A stretch of 40,391 bases of DNA from Nitrospira sp. Lineage in GTDB: Bacteria; Nitrospirota; Nitrospiria; Nitrospirales; Nitrospiraceae. The notes under the pieces are model-generated. The model did not search any database. It was not told the DNA's origin and worked only from the letters and a program-made list of their open reading frames with translations. This document shows, one piece after another, positions 18,756-26,365 of the stretch (position 1 is the stretch's first letter; every line of letters begins with the position of its first letter). A program made the translations under genes and the position numbers. The stretch covers positions 1 to 40,391 of the forward strand of contig JAMXAU010000004.1 in NCBI GenBank assembly GCA_024281365.1. Reading direction: 5' to 3'.

Positions 18756-19622
18756 ATGGCGCAACTCAATCTGGTCATCATTAGTGGACTGTCGGGATCC
18801 GGGAAATCTTATGCGTTAAAGGCATTCGAGGATGCCGGGTATTTCTGTATTGATAACCTTCCTCCTGCCCTCCTTCCAACCTTCGTTGATCTCTGTCACC
18901 AACAACATAGTGAAATCGCAAACGTCGCGCTCGGTGTTGATGTACGAGAGCGAGGATTTTTTGCGGATTTTGTAGGGATTCTTGAGCGTATCAAAGCACT
19001 TGGCCATACCGTGCAGGTACTCTTTCTTGAAGCTAGGGAGGAGGTGCTCATCCGACGCTTTTCAGAATCTCGGCGACCTCATCCGCTCTTGCCACATCGA
19101 CCCGTTGTGGAGGGGATTCGGTTCGAAAAGGAACGGATCGCTGAGTTGCGACGACAGGCGGATCGGATCATTGATACCTCGGATCTCACGGTGCATGAGC
19201 TCGGTGATCTGCTGGGGAAGGAGTTTTTGCAGAACTCATCTGATCGACGCCTCACCATCTCCCTGTTGGCATTCGGGTATAAGTTCGGAGTCCCGTATGA
19301 TATTGATCTGTTGTTCGATGTACGCTTTCTGAAGAACCCTTTCTTTGTGCCCGATCTCAAGCCGCTGTCTGGCAAGGACGACCTGGTTCGTACGTTCGTG
19401 CTGGCGGACCCTGAGGCGATTGCATTAATTGAACATGTCGAAGGGCTTCTCAAGTTTCTCCTCCCGCTGTACCAGCGTGAGCGGCGTAGTTATCTCACCA
19501 TTGCAATCGGATGTACCGGTGGGCGGCACCGCTCAGTGGTGATTGCCGGACATCTCTGTGAGCGGCTTGCGGCGCTGGGGTACCAAGTAGGCCTTAAATA
19601 TAGAGATATTGATAAATCCTAG
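18756..19622 (+). CDS. rapZ: RNase adapter / nucleotide-binding protein RapZ
   Basis: RapZ-type protein. In E. coli it regulates GlmZ/GlmS through RNase E; the role in this lineage is not known. The start is ATG 18756, eight residues before the P-loop and with TGGAG upstream; a GTG at 18702 is in frame. The 288-residue protein has Walker A GLSGSGKS at 11-18, DNLPPALLP at about 33, and the C-terminal RapZ-specific region with IGCTGGRHRSV. ptsN, often between hpf and rapZ, is missing; the 185-base gap before it contains no gene. Confidence 0.93.
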   Translation: MAQLNLVIISGLSGSGKSYALKAFEDAGYFCIDNLPPALLPTFVDLCHQQHSEIANVALGVDVRERGFFADFVGILERIKALGHTVQVLFLEAREEVLIRRFSESRRPHPLLPHRPVVEGIRFEKERIAELRRQADRIIDTSDLTVHELGDLLGKEFLQNSSDRRLTISLLAFGYKFGVPYDIDLLFDVRFLKNPFFVPDLKPLSGKDDLVRTFVLADPEAIALIEHVEGLLKFLLPLYQRERRSYLTIAIGCTGGRHRSVVIAGHLCERLAALGYQVGLKYRDIDKS

Positions 19623-19683
19623 GTCATTGTTGGCCTCGGATCGATTGGCTTCCCGCCTCCGGACGTCACTTCCCGGTGTTTCC

Positions 19684-19711
19684 TTGACAGGTCGAGCATA
19701 TTGACTATACT
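19684..19711 (+). promoter_or_regulatory. Sigma-70 promoter for the pilus operon
   Basis: TTGACA at 19684-19689 and TATACT at 19706-19711 with a 16-base spacer. The -35 is a perfect consensus and the -10 has five of six matches. It lies 30 bases before the first gene of the merR-like-pilMNOPQ operon, giving a short leader. Confidence 0.75.
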
Positions 19712-19740
19712 TGCCTTTGTGAGTAGTTACGGGTGGTGTA

Positions 19741-19971
19741 TTGGGTGTAAATACTAAAGTGAAAAAGCGTACCATTGATAATGGAGATGAAGGAATTAAG
19801 GCGAATCAGGTCTGTCAATTATTCGACATTTCCAAGGCCACACTGTTTCGATGGGAGCGAGAAGGAGTTATTGCACGACCCGCACGTGATTGGAGGAATT
19901 GGCGACTCTATACGCCAAAGAATGTGGATGAAATAGAGAAAGTCATTTGTGCCAGGAAACGTGTCGTGTAG
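19741..19971 (+). CDS. Small MerR-type HTH regulator
   Basis: A 76-residue protein consisting almost only of a winged helix-turn-helix of the MerR class: QVCQLFDISKATLFRWEREG at about residues 24-43, then RLYTPKNVDEIEKVI. It lacks the long dimerisation helix and effector domain of full MerR proteins, so it resembles excisionase-like or minimal regulators. The start is uncertain: TTG 19741 or GTG 19759. It lies 14 bases before pilM and behind a strong promoter, so it is probably co-transcribed with the pilus genes and may regulate them; its target is not known. Confidence 0.8.
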   Translation: MGVNTKVKKRTIDNGDEGIKANQVCQLFDISKATLFRWEREGVIARPARDWRNWRLYTPKNVDEIEKVICARKRVV

Positions 19972-19985
19972 AGTTCAGGTGACAC

Positions 19986-21092
19986 ATGCTGAGTTCATTA
20001 AAAAAGCTTGTTGAAACGGATGTTATCTCAATGCTGACCCCTCGTCGTCAGCTGGTGGGACTTGATATTGGATCAAGTGCAATTAAGGTCGCACAACTCA
20101 AGGAAAGTAAAGGCCGGTACTTTCTTCAGAAGTTTGGGGTGAAGCCTCTTGAACCAGAAGTGATTGTGGATGGGACCGTGATGGATGAAGGGCGTGTGGT
20201 CTCGGCCATTCAGGAACTGTTTGAGGAAACGAACATCAAGAATAAGCACGTCGCCGTTTCTATCTCGGGGCATGCCGTAATCGTAAAAAAGATAAGCCTC
20301 CCCCCAATGCCAGATGAAGAACTTGAAAGTCAAGTGAAACTGGCAGCTGAGCAATACATTCCTTTCGATATCAATGAAGTCAACATCGATTTCCATGTAT
20401 TGCCTCCTGACCCATCAAGCGACGGCCAGGGGGATATGGCGGTGATTCTTGTCGCCGCTAAGAAGGACAAGATCAATGAGCTAACGGAGCTTGTGAAGAC
20501 TGCCAGGCTCATTCCGATGGTGATGGACGTCGATGCGTTTGCCATCGAAAACATGCATGGGATCAACTATCCATTGGCACAGGAAGAAACAACCGCCTTG
20601 GTCAATCTAGGCGCCAGTGTGATGAATGTGAACATTACACGTGCCGGCTCATCGCTATTTACCCGAGATATTCCGCTGGGTGGAAATCGATACACGGAAG
20701 CGATTCAGCGAGAAATGGGGCTCTCGTTCGAGGAAGCGGAAGAAAGTAAGAAGAAGGAGGGAAGTGGAGAATCCGCTGGGGTGTCGGTCGGTAACGTCTT
20801 GGACAGTGTGAATGCCGAAGTGGCTTCCGAGATTGCCAGAACGGTGGATTACTTCAAAACCTCTGGTGCCAACGCCGACCTCAACCGCGTACTAGTCTGC
20901 GGTGGTGTTGCCAGGGCGAAAGGGCTGATTCAGCAGTTGAGTGATCGAATGCAAGTCCCGGTGGAAATGGCTGACCCCTTCGCTGAGATCGATACCACAG
21001 GGTGTGAGATGGACCCTGATCTTCTTGCGGAGCTCGCACCCGCAGCAGCCGTTGGGGTCGGGTTAGCCCTACGGGCAGTGGGTGACCGATGA
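19986..21092 (+). CDS. pilM: Type IV pilus assembly protein PilM
   Basis: PilM is a cytoplasmic actin-like ATPase that forms a ring bound to the PilN N-terminus. The 368-residue protein has the phosphate 1 motif LVGLDIGSSAIKVAQLKE at about residue 23, the AAEQYIPFDINEV motif typical of PilM, and a C-terminal adenosine motif VLVCGGVARAKGL. Its stop overlaps pilN (ATGA). Confidence 0.95.
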   Translation: MLSSLKKLVETDVISMLTPRRQLVGLDIGSSAIKVAQLKESKGRYFLQKFGVKPLEPEVIVDGTVMDEGRVVSAIQELFEETNIKNKHVAVSISGHAVIVKKISLPPMPDEELESQVKLAAEQYIPFDINEVNIDFHVLPPDPSSDGQGDMAVILVAAKKDKINELTELVKTARLIPMVMDVDAFAIENMHGINYPLAQEETTALVNLGASVMNVNITRAGSSLFTRDIPLGGNRYTEAIQREMGLSFEEAEESKKKEGSGESAGVSVGNVLDSVNAEVASEIARTVDYFKTSGANADLNRVLVCGGVARAKGLIQQLSDRMQVPVEMADPFAEIDTTGCEMDPDLLAELAPAAAVGVGLALRAVGDR

Positions 21093-21643
21093 TACGGATT
21101 AACCTTCTTCCAGGCGGTTCAAAGGGGCGACAGGCAAAGCCGCAGTATGATGTACGGGCCCAAGCAATCCTTGGTGTAGGGGTCGTCGTGGTTACACTGG
21201 CCGGTTGTTGGTGGTATTCCGCTGCATTGGACAGCGAGCTGGAAGCGAGGCAGGAGGAGAAGCAGACGAAGGAAAAGCAAGTGGCTCAGCTGAAAGAGCA
21301 GGTCAAACAAGTTCAGGACTTTGAGCAAAAGAAGAAACTGCTTGAGGATAAGAATCGGATCATTGATCAGCTTGAACAGTCAAGAATGGGGCCAGTGAAG
21401 GTGCTCGACCATGTCAGCCAGAGCCTAGAACCACTCAAGGTGTGGCTGACCAAGCTGGGTGTGGCTTCAGAAACAGTCGAGTTGGAAGGAAAGGCATTAA
21501 CCAACGACGACGTGGTGGAATTCGTGAACAACTTGCGTCGAACGGACTACTTTACCGGTATTAATCTGCAGGAAAGTAAGGCTGCGGTGGAGAATAAGAT
21601 CAATCTCTATCAATTTCGGTTGGCGTTTCGCCTAAAGGGATAA
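21089..21643 (+). CDS. pilN: Type IV pilus assembly protein PilN
   Basis: PilN is an inner-membrane component of the alignment complex. The protein starts MIRINLLPGGSKGRQ, containing the INLLP motif by which PilM is bound. One transmembrane segment lies at about residues 27-45 (ILGVGVVVVTLAGCWWYSA), followed by a charged coiled coil at about 48-100 and a ferredoxin-like periplasmic domain. Length 184. Two bases separate it from pilO. Confidence 0.94.
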   Translation: MIRINLLPGGSKGRQAKPQYDVRAQAILGVGVVVVTLAGCWWYSAALDSELEARQEEKQTKEKQVAQLKEQVKQVQDFEQKKKLLEDKNRIIDQLEQSRMGPVKVLDHVSQSLEPLKVWLTKLGVASETVELEGKALTNDDVVEFVNNLRRTDYFTGINLQESKAAVENKINLYQFRLAFRLKG

Positions 21644-21645
21644 AC

Positions 21646-22290
21646 ATGGCGTTGCCTCAACTTAACCTTGACGCACTCCGCAGTGTGCCGGCTTCTCAAA
21701 AGGTGGCCCTCTTACTGCTCCTGGTCGGCGGCATGATTGCCGGTTTCTATTTCTACATTGCGGAACCCAAGTCCGAAAGCATTGCGGCCCTCGAGGCAGA
21801 GAACACCAAACTCGAAAGCGAAATTCAAACGTTAACGATTAAGGTGAAACATCTCGATGAGTTAGTCGCGGCAAATAAGCAGCTCGAAATCGAATTGGCC
21901 AAGAAAAAAGAACGCCTTCCCCCGGAAGAAGAGGCCATCATGTTGCTCAAGCAGGTTTCGGATCTCGGGGTGCGTCTCGGATTGGACATCAAGTTATGGC
22001 GTCCTGGGGCACAGGCTGAAGATCCGTCGAAGCTGTTTGTGAAAATGCCGGTTAGTGTGGAAGTGGCGGGAGTGTATCACACTGCTGCGTTGTTTTTTGA
22101 CCGGATCAATCGACTGCCAAGAATCATCACGGTGTCGGGGCTTAAGATGGGGTCTCCTCGAATGGAGCAGGGACGATTTATTTCGCAAACAACCTTCGAT
22201 CTCATTGCCTATGCAGCACCACAGGAGAAACCAGTTTCCGGAACAGCGCAACCGGTGCCTGCTTCAAAAGTGGCGCAAGCTGGCAAATAG
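21646..22290 (+). CDS. pilO: Type IV pilus assembly protein PilO
   Basis: PilO partners PilN in the inner-membrane alignment complex. The 214-residue protein has a transmembrane segment at about residues 20-38 (LLLLVGGMIAGFYFYIAE), a coiled coil at about 44-86, and a periplasmic ferredoxin-like domain with the PilO-type VEVAGVYHTAALFFDRINRL. The C-terminal tail is alanine/proline-rich. Confidence 0.94.
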   Translation: MALPQLNLDALRSVPASQKVALLLLLVGGMIAGFYFYIAEPKSESIAALEAENTKLESEIQTLTIKVKHLDELVAANKQLEIELAKKKERLPPEEEAIMLLKQVSDLGVRLGLDIKLWRPGAQAEDPSKLFVKMPVSVEVAGVYHTAALFFDRINRLPRIITVSGLKMGSPRMEQGRFISQTTFDLIAYAAPQEKPVSGTAQPVPASKVAQAGK

Positions 22291-22304
22291 AGGATGCTGA
22301 ACCG

Positions 22305-22934
22305 ATGTATTTTTTAGAGATGGAGCCAGGTCAGGGGAGGCTGTGGTGGTATGCGCGGTGTGTCGGTGTCTGTGCTGCCTGTTGGTGGGGTGTTCTCTTT
22401 GGGAGTGAGTATGTCCAAGCCGAACCCTCCCCTATTCCTGGACAGATTGCGCCAATGAGGCATGACTCTATCAAGATGTCTCCCGTGCCGGAAGTACCAC
22501 CTCCGGCTCCTCCCGCGCTGGAAACGTTGCCGGCTGGAAATAGTCAGGACTCATCCCAATTGCCGCTCGTCGAGGGAATGGCTGGGTTGGGGTACGACCC
22601 TTCTGGACGTCGAGATCCCTTCGCCCCTATTGTTCAGGAGCTTCAGGTAGGGAAAACAGATAGTACGCTGCCTCCGTTACAACGTGTGACGCTGACGGAA
22701 CTCAATCTGATTGCCATCGTATGGGGGGCCTACGGGTACACGGCAATGGTGCAGACCCCTGAAGGCCATGGGTATACCGTTCGGCGGGGTACGCGAATTG
22801 GTCAGAACAACGGGGTGGTCAGTGCGGTGACCGAGCGCGGCATCATCGTTCAAGAGCGATTTACTGACGTGTATGGAAAGAAGCAGGAACGGGAGCACGT
22901 GAAGCTCCTACATCCCAAAGAGGGTGCAGAATGA
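22305..22934 (+). CDS. pilP: Type IV pilus assembly lipoprotein-like PilP
   Basis: PilP connects PilN/PilO to the PilQ secretin. The 209-residue product has an N-terminal hydrophobic segment with cysteines at about residues 15-33 (GVCAACWWGVLFG), a long proline-rich linker at about 40-95, and the family motif GYDPSGRRDPFAPI at about 100. A folded C-terminal beta domain with VWGAYGYTAMVQTPEGHGYT follows. It is probably a lipoprotein or a signal-anchored protein; the lipobox is not clean. Stop overlaps pilQ (ATGA). ATG 22320 is an alternative start. Confidence 0.9.
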   Translation: MYFLEMEPGQGRLWWYARCVGVCAACWWGVLFGSEYVQAEPSPIPGQIAPMRHDSIKMSPVPEVPPPAPPALETLPAGNSQDSSQLPLVEGMAGLGYDPSGRRDPFAPIVQELQVGKTDSTLPPLQRVTLTELNLIAIVWGAYGYTAMVQTPEGHGYTVRRGTRIGQNNGVVSAVTERGIIVQERFTDVYGKKQEREHVKLLHPKEGAE

Positions 22935-24910
22935 AATCATTATTCTCCGGCATCAATAGGATCCTGGCGGCGAGACGTTTTCTTATGCCCTGCGGGCTGG
23001 CCGTTGCTGGCTGGATTGCGGCCGGGGAGATACCTGCTCTGGCAGACGAGATGAACGGGGTCAAGCCAAAGGATGTGACGCCGGCGGAAAGTCCTTCCAT
23101 GCGATATTTGGCACAGACCCTGACTTCGATCGAGGTTCGCCCGGAGTCGGACCTGGTTACGATTGTCATTGCTGGGGATGGCCAACTGTTCCCGGAAACC
23201 AACTTTTTGGATGAATCGAGGCTTATTATTGATATTCCGGCTGTGTCCTCTACCCTTCGGCGGTCCGTGGTGCAGGCCGATCATTATCTACTCAAGAAGA
23301 TCCGGGTGGGGCATCATGCCGACAAGGTGAGACTGGTATTCGATGTGCCGGAACGTCCGATCTATTCTGTGACTCGTGATGAGAACAAGGTGTTCATTAC
23401 CTTGAAGCCGAGTGAGCGGCGAGCCCATGCTATGGTCGCGGGATCGTTTGAGAAGAAAGGACCGTCGGTCGTTGCTCTGAAAAGTCGAAAGGGCTTGTAT
23501 GAGCCGGCAGATCGTTTAGTGAAGCGGACGGCGCGCATCATAAGTCCAACGCACACTCAATTCAAAATACAACGAGTGCAAATGGGAGGGGAAGCGGTCA
23601 CTCCTGAAAAAGACGAACGATCCGATGATCTTGTGGTCGGGCAAACCAGATATGTAGGGCGTCGTATTTCTCTCGATTTTCAACAGGCGGATATCACCAA
23701 TATCCTCCGATTGATCGCGGAGGTCAGCGGGTTCAATATCGTGGTTGGCGAAGGGGTCAAGTCGAAAGTCACCATGAAGTTGGTCAGCGTGCCATGGGAT
23801 CAAGCGCTGGAGATGCTCTTAAAGATGAATGGACTTGGCATGATTCGACAGGGGAGTATCGTGTGGGTCGATTCATTGGCCAATATTGCGAAGCAGCAGG
23901 ATGAAGAGGCACGGGCGAAGGACTCGAAGACCAAGGCTGAGGAATTAGTCGACCGAGTCTTTTATATCAGAAACCTTCAGGCACAAGAGTTGATGACCTC
24001 GCTGCGGCAGAACTTGAGTCCACGCGGCCTCATGCAGTTCAATGCCGGGAGCAATGCGTTGATCGTGCGTGACACAGAGACCAAGCTGGGGATCATTAGA
24101 CAGCTTGTCGAAGGGCTTGATCTTGAGGTGCCGCAAGTCCAGATTGAGGCGCGCATTGTTCAGGCTGATACGGTTTATGCTCGTGGGTTGGGGATTCAGT
24201 GGGGGTTTCAGGCTGGGAACCGGACACCCACGGATTTCTTCGCCCTCTCGAATCTGACTGGTCCGTTTAGTCAGATTGCTGGAACGGGAAGCAGTACGAT
24301 TGATCGAAACTTCTTGGTCAACTTGCCGGCTCAGGTCGGTGGGTTGCCGGCCGTTCCATCGATTGGATGGACTTTTGGAAAACTTGGTGGAGACTTCGCT
24401 CTGGATATGCGGCTATCGGCCGGGGAGTTGTTGGGATTAAGCAAGGTGATCGCGGCACCCAAAATCACCACATTGGATAAGCGGGAAGCCAAGATCTCCC
24501 AGGGGGAATCGATTCCTTTCCAAACCACGTCATTGCAGGGGACTCAAACGACGTTTGTCGATGCAAATTTGGAATTGAATGTTACCCCGCAAATTACGTC
24601 GCGAGATCCGAAGGAGGAATCGAAGCGAATCCTAATGCGTGTGCGCGCGACTCGCAATGCCGTCGGTGCGAGGAGTAATCCCGCTGGCCCAAGCATTGAC
24701 CGGCGAGAAGCGACGACGCAGGTGATCGTCAGAGATGGGGAAACCATGGTGATCGGTGGCGTCTTTGTTGATACGCAGGGGAACAACGTGCAGGGGGTTC
24801 CCTATTTGTCCCGAATGCCGGTGTTGGGCTGGTTGTTCAAGAATAAGTCTGAGACAGTGTCTAAGCAAGAGCTGCTCATTTTCCTCACGCCGAGCATTAT
24901 CAAGACGTAG
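22931..24910 (+). CDS. pilQ: Type IV pilus secretin PilQ
   Basis: PilQ is the outer-membrane channel of the pilus. The 659-residue product has an N-terminal signal region (residues 1-38, ending AGEIPALA), one AMIN domain at about 55-160, a secretin/TonB short N-terminal domain at about 245-310 (ISLDFQQADITNILRLIAEV), a secretin N1 domain and the C-terminal secretin barrel with SKVIAAPKITTLDKREAKIS and GGVFVDTQGNNVQGVPYLSR. Only one AMIN domain is evident, fewer than in some PilQ proteins. It is the last gene of the operon and is followed by a strong terminator. Confidence 0.95.
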   Translation: MKSLFSGINRILAARRFLMPCGLAVAGWIAAGEIPALADEMNGVKPKDVTPAESPSMRYLAQTLTSIEVRPESDLVTIVIAGDGQLFPETNFLDESRLIIDIPAVSSTLRRSVVQADHYLLKKIRVGHHADKVRLVFDVPERPIYSVTRDENKVFITLKPSERRAHAMVAGSFEKKGPSVVALKSRKGLYEPADRLVKRTARIISPTHTQFKIQRVQMGGEAVTPEKDERSDDLVVGQTRYVGRRISLDFQQADITNILRLIAEVSGFNIVVGEGVKSKVTMKLVSVPWDQALEMLLKMNGLGMIRQGSIVWVDSLANIAKQQDEEARAKDSKTKAEELVDRVFYIRNLQAQELMTSLRQNLSPRGLMQFNAGSNALIVRDTETKLGIIRQLVEGLDLEVPQVQIEARIVQADTVYARGLGIQWGFQAGNRTPTDFFALSNLTGPFSQIAGTGSSTIDRNFLVNLPAQVGGLPAVPSIGWTFGKLGGDFALDMRLSAGELLGLSKVIAAPKITTLDKREAKISQGESIPFQTTSLQGTQTTFVDANLELNVTPQITSRDPKEESKRILMRVRATRNAVGARSNPAGPSIDRREATTQVIVRDGETMVIGGVFVDTQGNNVQGVPYLSRMPVLGWLFKNKSETVSKQELLIFLTPSIIKT

Positions 24911-24932
24911 TTCTGACTCCATATCCGTGATC

Positions 24933-24976
24933 AGCAAAGGCCTGCCGATGCGACAACGCATCGGCAGGCCTTTGCT
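24933..24976 (+). terminator. Rho-independent terminator after pilQ
   Basis: AGCAAAGGCCTGCCGATGCG at 24933-24952 pairs perfectly with 24957-24976 across an ACAA loop, a 20-bp stem. The right arm ends in TTTGCT and TTCG follows. Very stable; it ends the pil operon. Confidence 0.9.
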
Positions 24977-24996
24977 TTCGTAGAACGACGTCAGGA

Positions 24997-25044
24997 CGTT
25001 CCATCCATGAGTTGGCACTCGGGATGGAACGCGCCTGCCTTTTT
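24997..25044 (+). terminator. Second hairpin with T-run upstream of aroB
   Basis: CGTTCCATCC at 24997-25006 pairs perfectly with GGATGGAACG at 25022-25031. Within the loop GAGT (25009-25012) pairs with ACTC (25017-25020). A five-T run follows at 25040-25044, eight bases after the stem. It may be a backup terminator for pilQ; being upstream of the aroB -10, it is unlikely to be an aroB attenuator. Confidence 0.55.
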
Positions 25045-25081
25045 AGTTCGACGAGGCTGTGTTACCATGCCTCCTCAATCG

Positions 25082-25118
25082 CTGCGTCACGCAGTGTGTT
25101 GGGGTAAAACACTATAAT
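25082..25118 (+). promoter_or_regulatory. Candidate aroB promoter with adjacent palindrome
   Basis: TATAAT at 25113-25118 is a perfect -10, 33 bases before the aroB ATG. No good -35 hexamer lies 16-18 bases upstream. Instead a palindrome, CTGCGT-C-ACGCAG at 25082-25094, covers that position, as an activator or repressor site would. The factor is unknown. Confidence 0.45.
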
Positions 25119-25151
25119 TTTCTTTGGTGTTACGATCAGTGAGGTTGCCAT

Positions 25152-26270
25152 ATGACTTCCGGGTCAACCGTTGCCGTTTCTCTGGCTGACAGAAGCTACG
25201 AGATTACCATCCGAGCTGGGCTTTTGGAGAAACTCGGCAGGCAAATGAAGCGCTGCGGCCTGAAGGGGAAGATTGGAATTGTCACAGACAGGCATGTTGC
25301 GCAGCATTACCTGAAAAAGATTGTCGAGTCCGCGAAGCGGTCTGGGCTTGAACCGGTCTCGATCATCCTTGCGCCTGGTGAACGGTCTAAGACGTTACAA
25401 ACGGTGGAACGCATTCTTAATGTGTTGGCTCGACACCGGTTTGAACGGTCGTCGCATCTTTTGGCCTTGGGAGGTGGAGTGGTCGGGGATCTGGCCGGGT
25501 TTGCAGCCTCGATCTACCAACGTGGGATTCCATATATCCAAGTACCAACGACCCTTGTGGCACAAGTGGATTCCAGCGTCGGAGGAAAGACCGGTGTCGA
25601 TCATCAACTAGGGAAGAACCTGATCGGGTCCTTCTATCAGCCGCGTGCAGTTTGGATCGATCCTCTGACCCTGCGTACGTTGCCCAGGCGCGAGTGGGTC
25701 GCCGGTCTTGCCGAGGTAATTAAGTATGGGATCATTGCAGATGAAGCATTTTTTGGGTATCTGGAACGAAAGATGCCTGCGCTGCAAAAACAGATCCCCC
25801 AGGTCGTGGCCAGTGTGGTGAAACGGTCTTGCGAAATCAAAGCCGAGGTCGTGGCGGCGGATGAGCGGGAATCCGATCGGAGGAGAATTCTCAACTACGG
25901 CCATACGATCGGACATGCGCTAGAGGCGTTGGGAGGGTACACATCACTTGTGCATGGGGAGGCCGTCGGTATCGGGTTGGTACAGGAGGCTGATCTTGCA
26001 TGTTTTCAAGGTTTCTGTACCCACAAGGTTGTCGAAGCCATTCGACGGATGGTCACTGAGGCAGGGCTAAGCGATCGTATGCCACAGGCGACGCCGACAA
26101 AGATTTGGAAGGCCATGCTTCACGACAAAAAGGTGTCGGCCGGACAGGTAATTGGCGTGTGGCCGATACGCATTGGAGAGGTTTGCATGGCTCCGCTCGG
26201 CAAAAAGGTGTTTGATCGGTGGGTTGCTGAGTCACGATCCGCCTCGACCAACGTATCAGCTCTGTCGTGA
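25152..26270 (+). CDS. aroB: 3-dehydroquinate synthase
   Basis: AroB converts DAHP to 3-dehydroquinate, the second step of the shikimate pathway, using NAD and a divalent metal. The 372-residue protein has the NAD-binding GGGVVGDLAGFAASIYQRG and VPTTLVAQVDSSVGGKTGVD, then GLAEVIKYG (metal glutamate), NYGHTIGHALE and HGEAVGIG (metal histidines). It is followed by nadE after a gap of 95 bases. Confidence 0.97.
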   Translation: MTSGSTVAVSLADRSYEITIRAGLLEKLGRQMKRCGLKGKIGIVTDRHVAQHYLKKIVESAKRSGLEPVSIILAPGERSKTLQTVERILNVLARHRFERSSHLLALGGGVVGDLAGFAASIYQRGIPYIQVPTTLVAQVDSSVGGKTGVDHQLGKNLIGSFYQPRAVWIDPLTLRTLPRREWVAGLAEVIKYGIIADEAFFGYLERKMPALQKQIPQVVASVVKRSCEIKAEVVAADERESDRRRILNYGHTIGHALEALGGYTSLVHGEAVGIGLVQEADLACFQGFCTHKVVEAIRRMVTEAGLSDRMPQATPTKIWKAMLHDKKVSAGQVIGVWPIRIGEVCMAPLGKKVFDRWVAESRSASTNVSALS

Positions 26271-26365
26271 CGGCCTGATCGAGTGAGTCCCTGACCATGG
26301 CGGGATTTCTCCGTTTACCCGTCAGCGAAGTGTTCCCTCACCAGTGTCGGCTGACTTGGAGTGTG

